64,000 bases of DNA from the NCBI RefSeq assembly GCF_019139535.1, contig NZ_CP077073.1, positions 2,384,501 through 2,448,500 of the forward strand. The letters are read 5' to 3'. How positions within the stretch are numbered: position 1 is the stretch's first letter; every line of letters begins with the position of its first letter. Below, one piece after another: positions 8,096 to 15,675 of the stretch. The notes below the pieces were generated by a model, which searched no databases, was not told the origin of the DNA, and worked only from the letters and a program-made list of their open reading frames with translations. This stretch comes from Pseudomonas muyukensis (GTDB lineage Bacteria; Pseudomonadota; Gammaproteobacteria; Pseudomonadales; Pseudomonadaceae). A program made the position numbers and the translations under genes.

Positions 8096-8311
8096 TCAGC
8101 CAACGGCGTGATTTTCGTTGAGTCTATGGATGCCAGCGGTGCCGGTCATGCCGTCCCAGTTATCGCCGCGGCCCTCGCGCCAGCCGTTGATCCAGGCTTG
8201 GCGAACGGACGGCAGATTGAACGGGCAGAGTTCGCGAGATTTGCCGGTGACGCCATACTGGTAGCCACGTGAATATGCTCTTTCCAACGGATCACGCTTA
8301 AGTCTTCTCAT
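8096..8311 (-). CDS. rmf: Ribosome modulation factor
   Basis: A 71-residue basic protein, MRRLKRDPLERAYSRGYQ at the N-terminus, with the family segment CPFNLPSVRQAWINGWREGR. Rmf binds 70S ribosomes in stationary phase and promotes 100S dimers, silencing translation and preserving ribosomes. It is a single-gene unit with a long structured leader and its own terminator. Confidence 0.97.
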   Translation of the reverse strand: MRRLKRDPLERAYSRGYQYGVTGKSRELCPFNLPSVRQAWINGWREGRGDNWDGMTGTAGIHRLNENHAVG

Positions 8312-8440
8312 AGGGTGTTGCCCTCACTTGTTGACTGTAATGTCCCGTCGGCCTCTCCGAGGCCGGGCAGAATCGTTCTGCCGGTATGCGCCCGCTGCCG
8401 GCGTGGCGGGCTGAAAGTGCCGCCCCGTTGCGGGACGACC
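8312..8440 (-). ncRNA. Structured rmf leader, likely the Pseudomonas rmf RNA motif
   Basis: Immediately upstream of rmf the minus strand folds into successive GC hairpins: CCCGCAACGGG, then a GCCGGC...ACCGGC pairing, then GGCCTCGGAGAGGCC just before the start region. A conserved 'rmf RNA motif' upstream of rmf in Pseudomonas is described in comparative-genomics work. I assign this by position and hairpin content, not by a covariance search. It is probably a cis-acting mRNA leader controlling rmf level or stability. Confidence 0.6.
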
Positions 8441-8860
8441 TGAGATCAGTTCTATCGAATGCGAGTCGCAGTGTGAATGATCGATTTGTCATAAGGACGT
8501 AACCTTTCAGAGGGTGAAAGGATAAGTAAATAAATGCGACTCAACCTTGTTTGCCGCTGAGCCCGCTATGATCAGGGTTTAGTCAGCGTTGACGTCATAT
8601 GGCCAGTGTTGCTGGTTGATGACTGAAATATTTGGTAATGCGACGAAGGGTCACATGGGTCCCCGCCGTCGAGGAAATTTTCATACTGCTCAGCGATCAA
8701 AGCCACTTTCGCCCTCGGCGAAGGCGCGATCTGCCGAGCGGCCCGGCCCGGCGAGAGGTCTCGCCAGGCCACCCGGGCGCCTGCTGGAAGGGCGTGCGGG
8801 AAAACATCGGTCGCCGATGCGTCGGCGGCCATCTACCTAGCCCAAGGCTCTGGATTGCAC
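8441..8860. other. Long non-coding region between rmf and rlmL
   Basis: About 420 bp with no convincing gene. The left part is AT-richer and should contain the rmf promoter. TATGAT at 8567-8572 is a possible -10 for rlmL, which would give a leader of roughly 280 nt. That leader holds several short palindromes (TTCGCCctcGGCGAA near 8709, GGCGAGAGGTCTCGCC near 8750). No intrinsic terminator or start-blocking hairpin is obvious. Confidence 0.45.
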
Positions 8861-11059
8861 ATGTCGGACCGTTTCGAACTTTACCTTACCTGCCCCAAAG
8901 GCCTTGAAGGCCTGCTCGCCGAAGAGGCTCGCCAACTGGGCCTGAACGAGGTGCGTGAGCACACCTCGGCCATTCGCGGCGATGCCGACATGGAAACCGC
9001 CTACCGCCTGTGCCTCTGGTCGCGCCTGGCCAACCGCGTGCTGTTGGTGCTCAAGCGCTTCCCGATGAAGAACGCCGACGACCTGTACGACGGCGTGCAC
9101 GCGGTCGACTGGGCCGATCACCTGGCCGCCGATGGCACCCTGGCCGTGGAATTCAGTGGCCATGGCTCGGGCATCGACAATACCCACTTCGGCGCGCTCA
9201 AGGTCAAGGACGCCATCGTCGACAAGCTGCGCAACCGCGAGGGCCTGCGCCCGTCGGTAGAGAAGCTCGACCCGGATGTGCGCGTGCACCTGCGCCTGGA
9301 CCGAGGCGAGGCGATCCTGTCCCTGGACCTGTCCGGCCACAGCCTGCACCAGCGTGGCTACCGCCTGCAGCAGGGCGCCGCGCCGTTGAAGGAAAACCTG
9401 GCGGCGGCGGTACTGATCCGCGCCGGTTGGCCGCGTATCGCCGCCGAGGGCGGCGCCCTGGCCGACCCGATGTGCGGTGTGGGCACGTTCCTGGTCGAGG
9501 CGGCGATGATCGCCGCCGACATGGCCCCCAACCTCAAGCGCGAACGCTGGGGCTTCAGCGCCTGGCTCGGCCACGTGCCGGCGTTGTGGCGCAAGGTGCA
9601 TGATCAGGCCCAGGCCCGTGCCGAGGCCGGCCTTGCCAAGCCGGCGCTGTGGATCCGTGGCTACGAGGCCGACCCACGGCTGATCCAGCCGGGCCGCAAC
9701 AACGTCGAGCGCGCCGGCCTGGGTGACTGGGTGAAGATCTACCAGGGCGAGGTGGCCAGCTTCGAGCCGCGGCCGGACCAGAACCAGAAGGGCCTGGTGA
9801 TCAGCAACCCGCCTTACGGCGAACGCCTGGGTGACGAAGCCAGCCTGCTGTACCTCTACCAGAACCTCGGCGAGCGCCTGCGCCAGGCCTGCATGGGCTG
9901 GGAGGCGGCGGTATTCACCGGCGCGCCGGAGCTGGGCAAGCGCATGGGTATTCGCAGCCACAAGCAGTACGCCTTCTGGAACGGCGCGCTGCCGTGCAAG
10001 CTGCTGTTGTTCAAGGTTCAGCCCGACCAGTTCGTCACCGGCGAGCGCCGCCAGGGCCAGGCCGAAGTGGCCGATGGCGAACCGCGTCGCCCGCTGCCGG
10101 TGGCCAGCGAGCCGGCCCGCCTGTCCGAGGGCGCGCAGATGTTCGCCAACCGTCTGCAGAAGAACTTCAAGCAGTTGGGCAAGTGGGCTCGCCGCGAGAA
10201 GGTCGATTGCTACCGGGTCTACGATGCCGACATGCCTGAATATGCGCTGGCGGTCGACCTGTACCACGACTGGGTGCATGTGCAGGAATACGCAGCGCCT
10301 CGCTCGGTCGACCCGGACAAGGCCCAGGCGCGCCTGCTCGATGCCCTGACGGCGATTCCCCAGGCCCTGGGTGTCGACCCGCAGCGCGTGGTGCTCAAGC
10401 GCCGCGAGCGCCAGAGCGGTACCCGCCAGTACGAGCGCCAGGCTACCGAAGGGCGCTTCATGGAGGTCGCCGAGGGCGGTGTCAAGCTGTTGGTCAACCT
10501 CACCGACTACCTGGACACTGGTCTGTTCCTCGACCACCGGCCGATGCGCCTGCGCATCCAGCGCGAGGCCGCCGGCAAGCGCTTCCTCAACCTGTTCTGC
10601 TACACCGCCACGGCCAGCGTGCACGCGGCCAAGGGCGGCGCGCGCAGCACCACCAGCGTCGACCTGTCCAAGACCTACCTGGACTGGGCACGGCGCAACC
10701 TGTCGCTGAACGGCTTCTCCGAGCGCAACCGCCTGGAACAGGGGGATGTGATGGCCTGGCTGCAGGCGGCGACGGAGAGCTACGACCTGATCTTCATCGA
10801 TCCACCGACCTTCTCCAACTCCAAGCGCATGGAAGGGGTGTTCGACGTGCAGCGTGATCATGTCGAGCTGCTCGACCTGGCCATGGCCCGCCTGGCGCCG
10901 GGCGGCGTGCTGTATTTTTCCAACAACTTCCGCAAGTTCCAGCTCGACGAGCACCTGGCCGCACGCTATGCCGTGGAGGAAATCAGCGCCCAGACCCTGG
11001 ATCCGGATTTCGCTCGCAACAGCCGCATCCACCGTGCCTGGCAGCTGCGTTTGAAGTAA
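8861..11059 (+). CDS. rlmL: Bifunctional 23S rRNA methyltransferase RlmL/RlmK
   Basis: A 732-residue fusion that methylates G2445 (N2) and G2069 (N7) of 23S rRNA. The N-terminal half has a THUMP domain (about 40-150) and a RlmL methyltransferase with ADPMCGVGTFLVEAA and the NPPY catalytic motif (ISNPPYGERLG). The C-terminal half is RlmK, with LNLFCYTATASVHAAKGGA for SAM binding and LIFIDPPTFSNSKRMEG. The ATG (MSDRFELYLTCPKG) matches the family N-terminus; a TTG two codons upstream is also possible. Confidence 0.96.
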   Translation: MSDRFELYLTCPKGLEGLLAEEARQLGLNEVREHTSAIRGDADMETAYRLCLWSRLANRVLLVLKRFPMKNADDLYDGVHAVDWADHLAADGTLAVEFSGHGSGIDNTHFGALKVKDAIVDKLRNREGLRPSVEKLDPDVRVHLRLDRGEAILSLDLSGHSLHQRGYRLQQGAAPLKENLAAAVLIRAGWPRIAAEGGALADPMCGVGTFLVEAAMIAADMAPNLKRERWGFSAWLGHVPALWRKVHDQAQARAEAGLAKPALWIRGYEADPRLIQPGRNNVERAGLGDWVKIYQGEVASFEPRPDQNQKGLVISNPPYGERLGDEASLLYLYQNLGERLRQACMGWEAAVFTGAPELGKRMGIRSHKQYAFWNGALPCKLLLFKVQPDQFVTGERRQGQAEVADGEPRRPLPVASEPARLSEGAQMFANRLQKNFKQLGKWARREKVDCYRVYDADMPEYALAVDLYHDWVHVQEYAAPRSVDPDKAQARLLDALTAIPQALGVDPQRVVLKRRERQSGTRQYERQATEGRFMEVAEGGVKLLVNLTDYLDTGLFLDHRPMRLRIQREAAGKRFLNLFCYTATASVHAAKGGARSTTSVDLSKTYLDWARRNLSLNGFSERNRLEQGDVMAWLQAATESYDLIFIDPPTFSNSKRMEGVFDVQRDHVELLDLAMARLAPGGVLYFSNNFRKFQLDEHLAARYAVEEISAQTLDPDFARNSRIHRAWQLRLK

Positions 11060-11154
11060 GCCGACGAGGTACATGGCGCGGCTGCTGGCCAGTGGCTATA
11101 AAGCACTACAAGGCAGGACAATTCGCAGGACGCTGACATTGGTGAGAGTCCTCT

Positions 11155-13551
11155 ATGTCGAACCCAGGCGTACCTGCGAAGCTGCTGGGCCTGCTCGGCG
11201 ACCCGCTGTCGGCCTGGGGCGTGGCCCTGGCGGCGCTGGTCGCCGGGTGCCTGCTCACGGCTGCGCTGGCCACCGCCACCCACGCCTTCCACAAGCAGCA
11301 ACTGCGCCAGCGCTTCGAGCTGCTGGCGGGTGAGCGCTACAGCCGGATCGCCGAGCGTTTCGAGGAGCAGGAGCAGCGCCTCGATGGCTTGCGCCGGTTC
11401 TTCAGCTATTCGAGCCAGATCACCCCCCGCGAATTCGACGGCTATGCCCGGCCGCTGTTGCACCGCACCCAGGCCTATTCGTGGGCGCCCCGGGTCGAGG
11501 CGGCGCAGCGCGAAGCCTTCGAGCAGCATGCCAGTGCCTGGCTGGGGCAGCCTTACCTGATCCGCGACCGCGACGCCCAGGGTGCGTGGCGCCCCGCGCC
11601 TGCGCGTGACTATTACTACCCGGTGCTGTTCACCCAGGCAGCCAGCCGGCAGGGCCAACCCTACGGCCTGGACCTGCGTGGCCAGCCGCTGCGCGAGGCA
11701 ACCCTGGCCAGGGCCTTGAGCCCCGGCAGCATGGCGGTGTCGGCACCGCTGGACATGCTCAATGTCGAGCCGGCCTACAGCCGTGGCCTGCTGATGGTCG
11801 CCCCGGTGTTCGCCGACACGGCGTTCGCCGATACGCCGCCCAGCGGCTATGTCATGGCATTGCTGAGCCTGCGCCAGCTGATCGCCGAAAGCCTGCCCAC
11901 CGTGGCCGACGGCAACCTGGTGGTGCGTATCCACGACCTGTCCAGCGAAGGGGCCCGCGAAGTGCTGTTCGATTCGGGCAATGCGCCGGCGCGCATGGCC
12001 TTGGCCAGCAGCCACCTGCTGCATCTGGCCGACCATCACTATCAGCTGGATATCCGTCCCAGCCTGGATTTCCTGGCGGCCAACCGCTCTTCGGCGGTGA
12101 GCGTGGTGAGTGTGCTGGGCGGGCTGCTCAGCCTGCTCTTGGCGACCTTGCTGTACAGCCTGTTCAGCCAGCGCCAGCGCGCCCTTGGCCTGGTCGCGCG
12201 GCGCACGGCGGAACTGCGTGTCAGCGAGCAGTCCTTGCGTGAAACCCACAACCAGTTGCGCAGCGTGCTCGATGCCGCGACCCAGGTGGCAATCATCGCC
12301 ACCAGCCTGCGCGGGGTGATCGACACGTTCAACGCCGGCGCCGAGCGCATGCTTGGCTACTCGGCCAGCGAGGCCTTGGGACAACTGACCCTGGAAGACC
12401 TGGTGCAGCCCGACGAGCTGCACCGGCGCGCCCATGCCCTGAGCCGGCGCTATGGTCGCGAGGTGGGGGCGGGCCAGGCGATGTTCGCCGAAACGGTGCA
12501 GGAGGGGGCGGGCGAGCCGGCCGACTGGACCCTGGTGCGCAAGGATGGCAGCCACCTGCTGGCCAACATGCTGGTGACGGCGGTGCTCGACGAGCAGGGG
12601 CTGTGGGTGGGGTACCTGGCGATCTGCATCGACGTCACCGAGCGCCGCCGGGTGCATGAAGCACTGGCCGCCCGTGACCGGCTGCTGGAGAAACTCAGCG
12701 ACGAGGTGCCGGGGGGAATCTACCAGTACCGCCTGGATGTCGATGGCCATTCCTGCTTTCCCTACGCCAGCCGGGGCTTGCACGATATCTACGAGGTCGA
12801 CCTGGCGATGCTGCGCCAGGACGCCTCGGCGGTATTCGAGCGCATTCACCCTGACGACCTGGAGCGGGTTCGGCGCTCGGTGCGCTATTCCGCCGAACAG
12901 TTGACGCCGTGGCGAGAGGAGTACCGGGTGTGTCTGCCGCGCGCCGGGCTGCGTTGGGTGCGGGGCGAGGCGACGCCGGAGATCGGCGAGCAGGGCTGTA
13001 CACTCTGGCATGGCTATCTCACCGATATCTCCGACCTCAAGCGGGTGGAGGAGGAGCTGCGCACGTTGTCGATCACCGACGCCCTGACCGGTATTTTCAA
13101 CCGTCGCTATTTCCAGGAGCGGTTGCGCAGCGAATTGGACCGGGCGCAGCGCGAAGGGCTGGACCTGGCGGTGATCATGCTCGATATCGATCATTTCAAG
13201 CGGATCAACGATCAGTTCGGCCACGCGGTGGGGGACCATGTGCTGCGCAGCCTGTGCCAGCGCATCGGGCGTCGGCTGCGGCGTACGGATGTGTTCTGCC
13301 GGTTGGGGGGCGAGGAGTTCATGGTGCTGTGCCCAGGCAGTCATGCGGGGCAGGCGCAGGTGCTGGCGCAGGAGTTGTGGCAGGGGGTGCGCAGTGTGCC
13401 GGTGGAGGGCGTGGGGCGGGTGACGGCGAGCTTTGGCGTGGCAGGGTGGCGGCCTGGGGAGGGCGCGGATGCGCTGTTGTTGCGGGCGGATGCGGGGGTG
13501 TATGCGGCCAAGCAGGCGGGGCGGGATCGGGTTGAGGGGGAGTTGCCTTGA
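11155..13551 (+). CDS. Membrane diguanylate cyclase with CHASE sensor and PAS domains
   Basis: A 798-residue protein. A helix near residues 20-45 and another near 310-340 flank a periplasmic CHASE-like sensor (YSWAPRVEAAQREAFE and a VSAPLDMLN-type segment). Two PAS modules follow (about 360-500 and 510-630), then a GGDEF domain (about 635-798). The active-site motif is GGEEF (718-722), and the inhibitory I-site RRTD lies five residues before it (709-712), so it should make c-di-GMP and be product-inhibited. The conserved ITDALTGIFNRRYF start of GGDEF is intact and no EAL domain is present. The ligand is unknown. Confidence 0.93.
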   Translation: MSNPGVPAKLLGLLGDPLSAWGVALAALVAGCLLTAALATATHAFHKQQLRQRFELLAGERYSRIAERFEEQEQRLDGLRRFFSYSSQITPREFDGYARPLLHRTQAYSWAPRVEAAQREAFEQHASAWLGQPYLIRDRDAQGAWRPAPARDYYYPVLFTQAASRQGQPYGLDLRGQPLREATLARALSPGSMAVSAPLDMLNVEPAYSRGLLMVAPVFADTAFADTPPSGYVMALLSLRQLIAESLPTVADGNLVVRIHDLSSEGAREVLFDSGNAPARMALASSHLLHLADHHYQLDIRPSLDFLAANRSSAVSVVSVLGGLLSLLLATLLYSLFSQRQRALGLVARRTAELRVSEQSLRETHNQLRSVLDAATQVAIIATSLRGVIDTFNAGAERMLGYSASEALGQLTLEDLVQPDELHRRAHALSRRYGREVGAGQAMFAETVQEGAGEPADWTLVRKDGSHLLANMLVTAVLDEQGLWVGYLAICIDVTERRRVHEALAARDRLLEKLSDEVPGGIYQYRLDVDGHSCFPYASRGLHDIYEVDLAMLRQDASAVFERIHPDDLERVRRSVRYSAEQLTPWREEYRVCLPRAGLRWVRGEATPEIGEQGCTLWHGYLTDISDLKRVEEELRTLSITDALTGIFNRRYFQERLRSELDRAQREGLDLAVIMLDIDHFKRINDQFGHAVGDHVLRSLCQRIGRRLRRTDVFCRLGGEEFMVLCPGSHAGQAQVLAQELWQGVRSVPVEGVGRVTASFGVAGWRPGEGADALLLRADAGVYAAKQAGRDRVEGELP

Positions 13552-13592
13552 GGGGATGCAGGTGTCCGGCGACAGTCTTGCGGCGCCTATGG

Positions 13593-13631
13593 AATCGAGC
13601 GCCGCCCGCGCGTCGCTCGATCTCATGGGCG
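13593..13631 (+). repeat. Intergenic palindromic repeat, copy 1
   Basis: A 39-bp segment starting AATCGAGCGCCGC and ending GGGCG, with arms CGAGCG/CGCTCG. It is identical at 33 of 39 positions to 61516-61554. Similarity extends weakly about 20 bp upstream (CTTGCGGCGCC against TTTGCAGTGCC). Here it lies between the cyclase and convergent dacB and may act as a bidirectional stem-loop. Confidence 0.6.
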
Positions 13632-13647
13632 CTGCAAAACCCACCGC

Positions 13648-15111
13648 TTAAGGCATCACCCCAACCGTGCCATTACCCACCTTCGGCTGCCGGTAGAGGT
13701 CCAGCAACACCTGGTCCAGCACCTGCGAAGCGCCCCATGGCTTGGGGTCGTTGAGAATGGCCGCCACCGCCCAGGTGTGGCCGTTGCTGTCACGGCTGAA
13801 CCCGGCAATCGCCCGCACGGTGTTCAGGGTGCCGGTCTTGATGTGCCCCTCGCCGGTCATGGCCGTGCGCTTGAGCCGCTTGCGCATGGTGCCGTCCATG
13901 CCCACCAGCGGCATCGAGCTGATGAACTCGGCCGCATAGGGGCTTTTCCACGCAGCCTGCAGCAATGCCGCCATCTCCCGGGTGCTGACCCGCTCGGCAC
14001 GGGACAGCCCCGAGCCGTTCTCCATCACCAGGTGTGGCGAGGTGATGCCCTTCTTGGCCATCCATTGGCGGACCACGCGCTGGGCGGCGCGGGCATCGTC
14101 GCCGTCGGCGTCGGTGCGGAACTGCGCGCCGAGGCTGAGGAACAGCTGCTGGGCCATGGTGTTGTTGCTGTACTTGTTGATGTCGCGGATCACTTCCACC
14201 AGGTCAGGCGAGAAGGCCCGGGCCAGCAGGCGCGCGCTCTTGGGCACGTTCTCGAAGCGGTCGCGGCCCTGGATGCTGCCGCCGAGCTCATTCCAGATGG
14301 CCCGTACCGCGCCTGCCGCATAAGTCGGGTGGTCGAGCAGTGCCAGGTAGGTCTGCGAGTTGCAGCCATCGGCCAGTTGCCCGCTGACTGTCACGCTGAC
14401 GCCGTCGGGCTGCACCACCGGGTTATAGCGCACCTCGCCGCTGCATTGCTTGCCCGACAGGGCCTTGACCTGGTTGTCGATGCGGATGCTGGCGATGGGC
14501 GGCTCGACCGAGACCGTCACCTTGCCGCCGTCGTTGCGGGCCACGAAGCGCAGGGCCTTGAGGTTGACCAGCAGCGAGTCCGGCTTGACCAGGAACGGCT
14601 TGTTGTCGTCGCCGCCGTCGTCGTTGAACTGCGGCAGGTTGGGCTGCACGAAGTGGCTGCGGTCCAGCACCAGGTCACCGGTCACGGTGCGCACGCCGTT
14701 GGCGCGCAGGTCGCGCATCAGCAGCCAGAGCTTTTCCATGTTCAGCTTGGGGTCGCCGCCGCCCTTGAGGTAGAGGTTGCCGTTGAGCACGCCATTGCTC
14801 AGGGTGCCGTCGGTGTAGAACTCGGTCTTCCACTGAAAGGTCGGCCCCAGCAGCTCGAGGGCGGCATAGGTGGTGACCAGTTTCATGGTCGAGGCCGGGT
14901 TCACCGACACATCGGCGTTGAACACGGTCGCGGCCCCTGGGCCGTCGAGCGGCAGCATCACCAGGGACAGGGCCGAGTCCTGCAGTTTGTTGGTCTTGAG
15001 GGCCTGCTGCACTTTAGGTGGCAGGCTGGTGTTGACGACGGCGGCCTGGGCCGACAGGGACAAGGGCAGGAACAGGCCGGCGAACAGGAGTGGGCGGAGC
15101 GTCTTGATCAT
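13648..15111 (-). CDS. dacB: D-alanyl-D-alanine carboxypeptidase/endopeptidase, PBP4
   Basis: A 487-residue low-molecular-mass penicillin-binding protein of the S13 family. Residues 1-23 are a signal peptide (MIKTLRPLLFAGLFLPLSLS, then AQA). The catalytic triad motifs are STMK (74-77), SNN (in KYSNNTMAQ) and KTG (in HIKTGTLN). It trims and cleaves peptidoglycan cross-links in the periplasm; in Pseudomonas, loss of dacB affects AmpC induction. The start was chosen to give a clean signal peptide; the frame is open 27 codons further upstream. Confidence 0.95.
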   Translation of the reverse strand: MIKTLRPLLFAGLFLPLSLSAQAAVVNTSLPPKVQQALKTNKLQDSALSLVMLPLDGPGAATVFNADVSVNPASTMKLVTTYAALELLGPTFQWKTEFYTDGTLSNGVLNGNLYLKGGGDPKLNMEKLWLLMRDLRANGVRTVTGDLVLDRSHFVQPNLPQFNDDGGDDNKPFLVKPDSLLVNLKALRFVARNDGGKVTVSVEPPIASIRIDNQVKALSGKQCSGEVRYNPVVQPDGVSVTVSGQLADGCNSQTYLALLDHPTYAAGAVRAIWNELGGSIQGRDRFENVPKSARLLARAFSPDLVEVIRDINKYSNNTMAQQLFLSLGAQFRTDADGDDARAAQRVVRQWMAKKGITSPHLVMENGSGLSRAERVSTREMAALLQAAWKSPYAAEFISSMPLVGMDGTMRKRLKRTAMTGEGHIKTGTLNTVRAIAGFSRDSNGHTWAVAAILNDPKPWGASQVLDQVLLDLYRQPKVGNGTVGVMP

Positions 15112-15296
15112 AAGTGCACGAACCCTGCGGGCGAGGGAAAAGACAACGGGGCTGTAAGAAATGATGGCCCCAGGACGAAATATAGTGCGCATTATGCCCC
15201 AAGCGTGGCGCGCATGGGCTGCGTTTGACGGAAAAGCGCCGTTACCCTGCGGAAACTGGTAAAGTGCCGCGCGTAATTAATTGAGAGGATTGTTTC

Positions 15297-15641
15297 ATGG
15301 CTACCAACCGTTCCCGTCGCCTGCGCAAGAAACTGTGCGTTGACGAATTCCAGGAGCTGGGTTTCGAACTGAACCTGGGCTTCAAGGAAGACCTGTCCGA
15401 TGAAGCCATCGATGCCTTCCTCGACGCCTTCCTGGCTGAAGCCATGGATGCCAACGGCCTGGACTATGTCGGCGGCGACGACTTCGGCCTGGTCTGCAAG
15501 GCTACCCGTGGCTCGGTCAGCGAAGAGCAGCGCGCTGCTGTCGAGGCCTGGCTCAAAGGCCGTAGCGAACTGACCAACATCGAAGTCAGCCCGCTGCTGG
15601 ACGCCTGGTATCCGGAAAAACCGGTCAACCCGGCTTCCTGA
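15297..15641 (+). CDS. yggL: YggL family protein (DUF469), ribosome-associated
   Basis: A 114-residue acidic protein with a basic N-terminus (MATNRSRRLRKKLCVDEFQE) and the YggL core LDYVGGDDFGLVCKATRGS. The family is described as associating with the 50S subunit. It has a good AGAGGA Shine-Dalgarno and its own promoter region, divergent from dacB. Its exact function is not established. Confidence 0.9.
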   Translation: MATNRSRRLRKKLCVDEFQELGFELNLGFKEDLSDEAIDAFLDAFLAEAMDANGLDYVGGDDFGLVCKATRGSVSEEQRAAVEAWLKGRSELTNIEVSPLLDAWYPEKPVNPAS

Positions 15642-15649
15642 TCGGCGCA

Positions 15650-15675
15650 GGCGGCGCGCGCCTCAGTGCGCCGCC
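15650..15675 (+). terminator. Stem-loop between convergent yggL and the hybrid kinase
   Basis: GGCGGCGC/GCGCCGCC arms with a 10-base loop, overlapping the stop codon of the minus-strand kinase gene. There is no T-run on either side, so termination is probable but not certain. Confidence 0.5.

Noticed and set aside
8298..8492. 64-codon open frame upstream of rmf on the minus strand
   Set aside because: It overlaps the rmf start and the structured leader, has no ribosome binding site, and its composition does not look like a protein.
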